The notes under the pieces were generated by a model. That model made no database searches and was not told where the DNA came from. It saw only the letters and a list, made by a program, of their open reading frames with translations. The translations under genes and the position numbers were made by a program. 64,000 nucleotides of DNA from a virus. Shown piece by piece: positions 61,348 to 64,000 of the stretch. The DNA lies in the IMG/VR virus record IMGVR_UViG_3300045125_000071, positions 124,001 to 188,000 of that record; one strand, written 5' to 3'. The stretch's first letter is position 1. Every line of letters begins with the position of its first letter.

Positions 61348-62214
61348 TTAAAAATAATCCTTAATAAATAATGAATCCCAGTTTGTTTTATTGTTGCTTC
61401 TGCTTGATGGTGCAAAGTATTCTTCCACCGCATTTATATAAAACGAGTGTTCCCCTTGATTGAAGACATTCCAGTTATCATCGCTGAAGAATCGTTTCAT
61501 ATTCAATTGTTCCAATGCCAGGTTGTCAAATGATGTTACATCGAATATATTAAACATCTTTCTTACCCACCAAAACCATTGCCGATGGTTCTTTGTGGTT
61601 AAATCAACCTTTCCCTCATTGAAACCGAAATTCTTTTCTCCCAATATTAATATCTTCCTAACACCTTTATTCCTTAGATTGATTACATCCATAATGCTGT
61701 CAATCCCCGCGATTACATGGATAACCGTGTGCTCGTAAGCCAATATGGATTCTGGCACCTTCCAATTTAAATGATGACCGATATGATATCCCCAAACCCT
61801 TAATCAACCCATTGTGGATTAGAGATTTTAATATCTTCTCATCCCTGTTTATATGACCCTGATTTATGGTTAAATTGACAATATATCCCTTGCCAATTGC
61901 TCCAGCGAATAAAATCAAATAAATCCATTGTGATTTCATTTGCCCCAATTGCAAGTTCAACCCCCTTTGGAAGACCCGTTAACCTATCCTTTAACTTATG
62001 ATAATCACATTCATCCCCATCGGTTCTTGCGGATTCATGACAAAATTTGCAAAATGCCGAATTGGTCTTTGGATTATATCCATATGCGCATTTTGTGCTT
62101 AACCCTTATGTCGATGTTCAAAGGATAATCCAATTCAAGCGTGTTCTCAAATTGAATTACCCTTGTCCCATCTCCATGCAATTCAATCATTGCATTTCCG
62201 TTATTGTATATCAT
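61348..62214 (-). CDS. Radical-SAM-like protein (several frameshifts)
   Basis: Starts MIYNNGNAMIELHGDGTRVI and continues in other frames: STKCAYGYNPKTNSAFCKFC with HESARTDGDECDYHKLKDRL, KGVELAIGANEITMDL, KILKSLIHNGLIKGLGISYR, HVIAGIDSIMDVINLRNKGV and SFYINAVEEYFAPSSRS. The Cys triad (C-x12-C-x2-C) and barrel-like strands suggest a radical SAM enzyme with unusual Cys spacing. Shifts near 62105, 61870 and 61750. About 285 residues. Reaction unknown. Confidence 0.6.
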
Positions 62215-62239
62215 TGTTTGTCCCGCGAAATTATAAATC

Positions 62240-63118
62240 TTATATCTCCGTTATGGTGAACCTGATAACCTTGACCAAACCTGGAACCTTTCTCATCTCA
62301 TCCGTTATCAACTTATAACGTTTCCCCCAATCATTGTCATTTTTATTAATCAAACCCTTCCGCTCCAATTCCTTCTGAATCTCATAATAACGATTATCAT
62401 CCTCCCTTTCCAAAAGGATTTCGCCATTTGAAAAATCCTGATGCAAATGGTGTCCAAGTTCATAGAAAACTCCGCGATGTCTGGTGATTTTCCATAAAAT
62501 CGAATCATCGCTATTAAAACGACCATCCTCGCTTACCAACACGCCCCCCAAAAGCGAATGAATCGCATCACTTATCTCTTCATCCGTTGGCTTGGTCAAA
62601 AACTTTGCGGTTGTCTTGAAATTATCAATGGTTAACTCAAACTTGAATTGCGGACGAATCATCTTCCCCATCCCTGTACTCAGGAACATGATAAAATTCG
62701 GGAGCAGCCGTGCTGTTGTCATTGCCACCAAATAACCATGAATTCTTGTTGAATATGAAATTCCTCAAATCATGCTTGCCATTCGGAACAATGCCATATG
62801 ATTCATGGTCAATGTAGCCATCATCCAACCCATTAAATCGAACATCCGTCGCCCCAGTCTGCTCCATGATTACCTCTTTCAACATTTCCAACTTTTCATC
62901 ATTATTGGCGAACGATTGGGCGGCATAACTCGCCTTGGTCGGAGCATCATTATTTTTGAACCAATCCCAACCATATTCCCCACCAAATATTTCCACAACA
63001 CCATATTGGTCTGGATATAAGGTGTCAAGAACAAATTGCTTATCCTCCGATGCAAGCGAAATGGAATGTGACGATGAGCTGTTTGTCTCAAAACCCCCTT
63101 TCTGATTAATTTCTTCAT
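62240..63118 (-). CDS. Conserved phage hypothetical protein (frameshifted)
   Basis: MKKLIRKG joins (shift in a G/A run near 63095) to GFETNSSSSHSISLASEDKQ, IFGGEYGWDWFKNNDAPTKA, SYAAQSFANNDEKLEMLKEV and HDLRNFIFNKNSWLFGGNDN; a second shift near 62680 gives FKFELTIDNFKTTAKFLTKP and the C-terminus. 'FETNSSSSHS' at the N-terminus and 'GGE-GW-W' mark an unnamed phage/bacterial family. About 290 residues. Confidence 0.7.
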
Positions 63119-63135
63119 GATTCCGTTTGTTTGTA

Positions 63136-63700
63136 TTAATAGATATTTGATTTGACCTGGTCCATCTCAACGCTTCTCTTCTGCATCAATATTTCATTCT
63201 CATATGTTATCTTCACCTGTTTGTATTTGGATATCTCAACCTGAACATTTGTGTTATCCTTATATAACCATGTTGTGGAATATTGGCAATTTTCAGATTG
63301 AACCGCAACCATTTCATAACCATCATTCAATTCATATGGTGCGGTGAATTTTTCCGATATATAATCTGGTTGACCATATTTCTTTGTCAAAGTTTCAACC
63401 ATCTCTTCGTATTTTTCATTTAACATATCCCAGGTTTCCTGCTTTTCCAAATATACGGTTAATCTACAGAACTGTTTTGATTTTGGTGTCAAAATCAAAT
63501 ACAATTCAACATCCTGCAACATGATTTTTCCGCTCATGTAGATTGCAAGGTCGTCGGTTTTCATTACTTTGAACCCCTTCTGTTTGAACCTCTCAACTGC
63601 CACCGAAGCATTGCCAGAAATGTTAACCCCATAAAATTGTTGGGAATAAGATTGAAAGCGAGAATAAAACGAAAGCCAGGATTGAAATAACTGTTCTCAT
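63136..63700 (-). CDS. Secreted protein of Bacteroidota type (frameshifted signal peptide)
   Basis: MRTVISILAFVLFS starts a signal peptide; after a shift near 63655 comes QSYSQQFYGVNISGNASVAV and the long frame VERFKQKGFKVMKTDDLAIY, MSGKIMLQDVELYLIL, TVYLEKQETWDMLNEKYEEM, TKKYGQP. This order is typical of a secreted protein family common in Bacteroidales genomes, so the gene may come from the host. Function unknown. Confidence 0.7.
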
Positions 63701-63787
63701 GATATATTTTTTGTAAAAATATGCAATTCTTTTTCTATTTACCAAATATTTTTATTTATTTGGAAAATTTTTGTTTCCCGCGAAATC

Positions 63788-63816
63788 AAAAAACGGCACC
63801 GTTTCATGGGTGCCGC
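63788..63816 (-). terminator. Hairpin terminator (minus strand)
   Basis: On the minus strand GGCACC-CATGAAAC-GGTGCC is followed by a run of T6. It would end the partial gene at the right edge. Confidence 0.75.
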
Positions 63817-63847
63817 CTTTGGTGTGGTTTTATTTAATTTAAAACCC

Positions 63848-64000
63848 TTAACACATGTTGGTCGTTATGGCTGAATAATCCTTAAACCCATCAGATGGCA
63901 TGTCCTTATATTCCCACCCTTTCTTCCCATAAAAACATCTCCTAAAATCAAGAAACTCACTGCATTCTCATATTCCTCCTTCGCCAAGAGCATCATCAAA
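63848..64000 (-). CDS. Hypothetical protein, 5' end outside window (frameshift likely)
   Basis: The end of a minus-strand gene reading LAKEEYENA, then FLDFRRCFYGKKGWEYKDMP and SDGFKDYSAITTNMC with a stop at 63848. One shift is needed near 63955. Too short to name. Confidence 0.45.

Overview
The window is a stretch of a large double-stranded DNA phage genome that almost certainly infects a member of the Bacteroidota. The host guess rests on promoters. Thirteen transcription units between 32 and 57 kb start behind a TTTG box, 18-20 bases, then a TAnnTTTG box, which is the promoter form used by the Bacteroidota primary sigma factor. The phage assignment rests on two muralytic enzymes, free-standing homing-endonuclease-like genes, tightly packed small genes with ATGA overlaps, and many families known mainly from phages (DUF6915-, DUF932-, DUF4314-, GP88- and MGLDMY-like proteins).

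There are three regions. (1) 1-28.4 kb is very AT-rich and mostly on the minus strand. It holds virion or accessory genes, a 7.6-kb surface-glycan island (FkbM and CmcI-like methyltransferases plus several glycosyltransferases, 4.5-12.1 kb), a Nudix protein, an IMP dehydrogenase/GMP reductase-like enzyme, a flavodoxin-like protein, a P-loop kinase, a GH19 endolysin, a GH24 lysozyme, a pterin dehydratase-like protein and two OmpA-like proteins. Up to nine of these genes, on both strands, begin with variants of one short N-terminal module (I-x-L-T-E-x-Q-L-x-x-I/L-I ... I/L-x-E) that resembles a capsid-targeting sequence for a prohead protease. (2) 28.6-57.2 kb is less AT-rich and almost entirely on the plus strand. 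It holds about 60 small, mostly unknown genes (probably early, host-takeover functions) arranged as repeated cassettes: genes, hairpin terminator, a conserved inverted repeat (16-nt arms GATTTTGTCTAGTTTT / AAAACTAGACAAAATC), promoter, next genes. I count 22 full copies and one half-copy. (3) 57.2-60 kb continues on the plus strand with a small operon, then a 0.45-kb non-coding stretch with a perfect 16-bp ParB-site-like palindrome and a perfect DnaA box. From 60.4 kb to the end the genes lie on the minus strand (metallophosphoesterase, radical-SAM-like protein, secreted protein).

Many genes, especially in the AT-rich part, are broken by single-base shifts, usually in short homopolymer runs, and reading across the shift restores a sensible protein. 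I treat these as single genes and state where the break is. The density suggests long-read indel errors more than real decay, so start and stop points of such genes are approximate.
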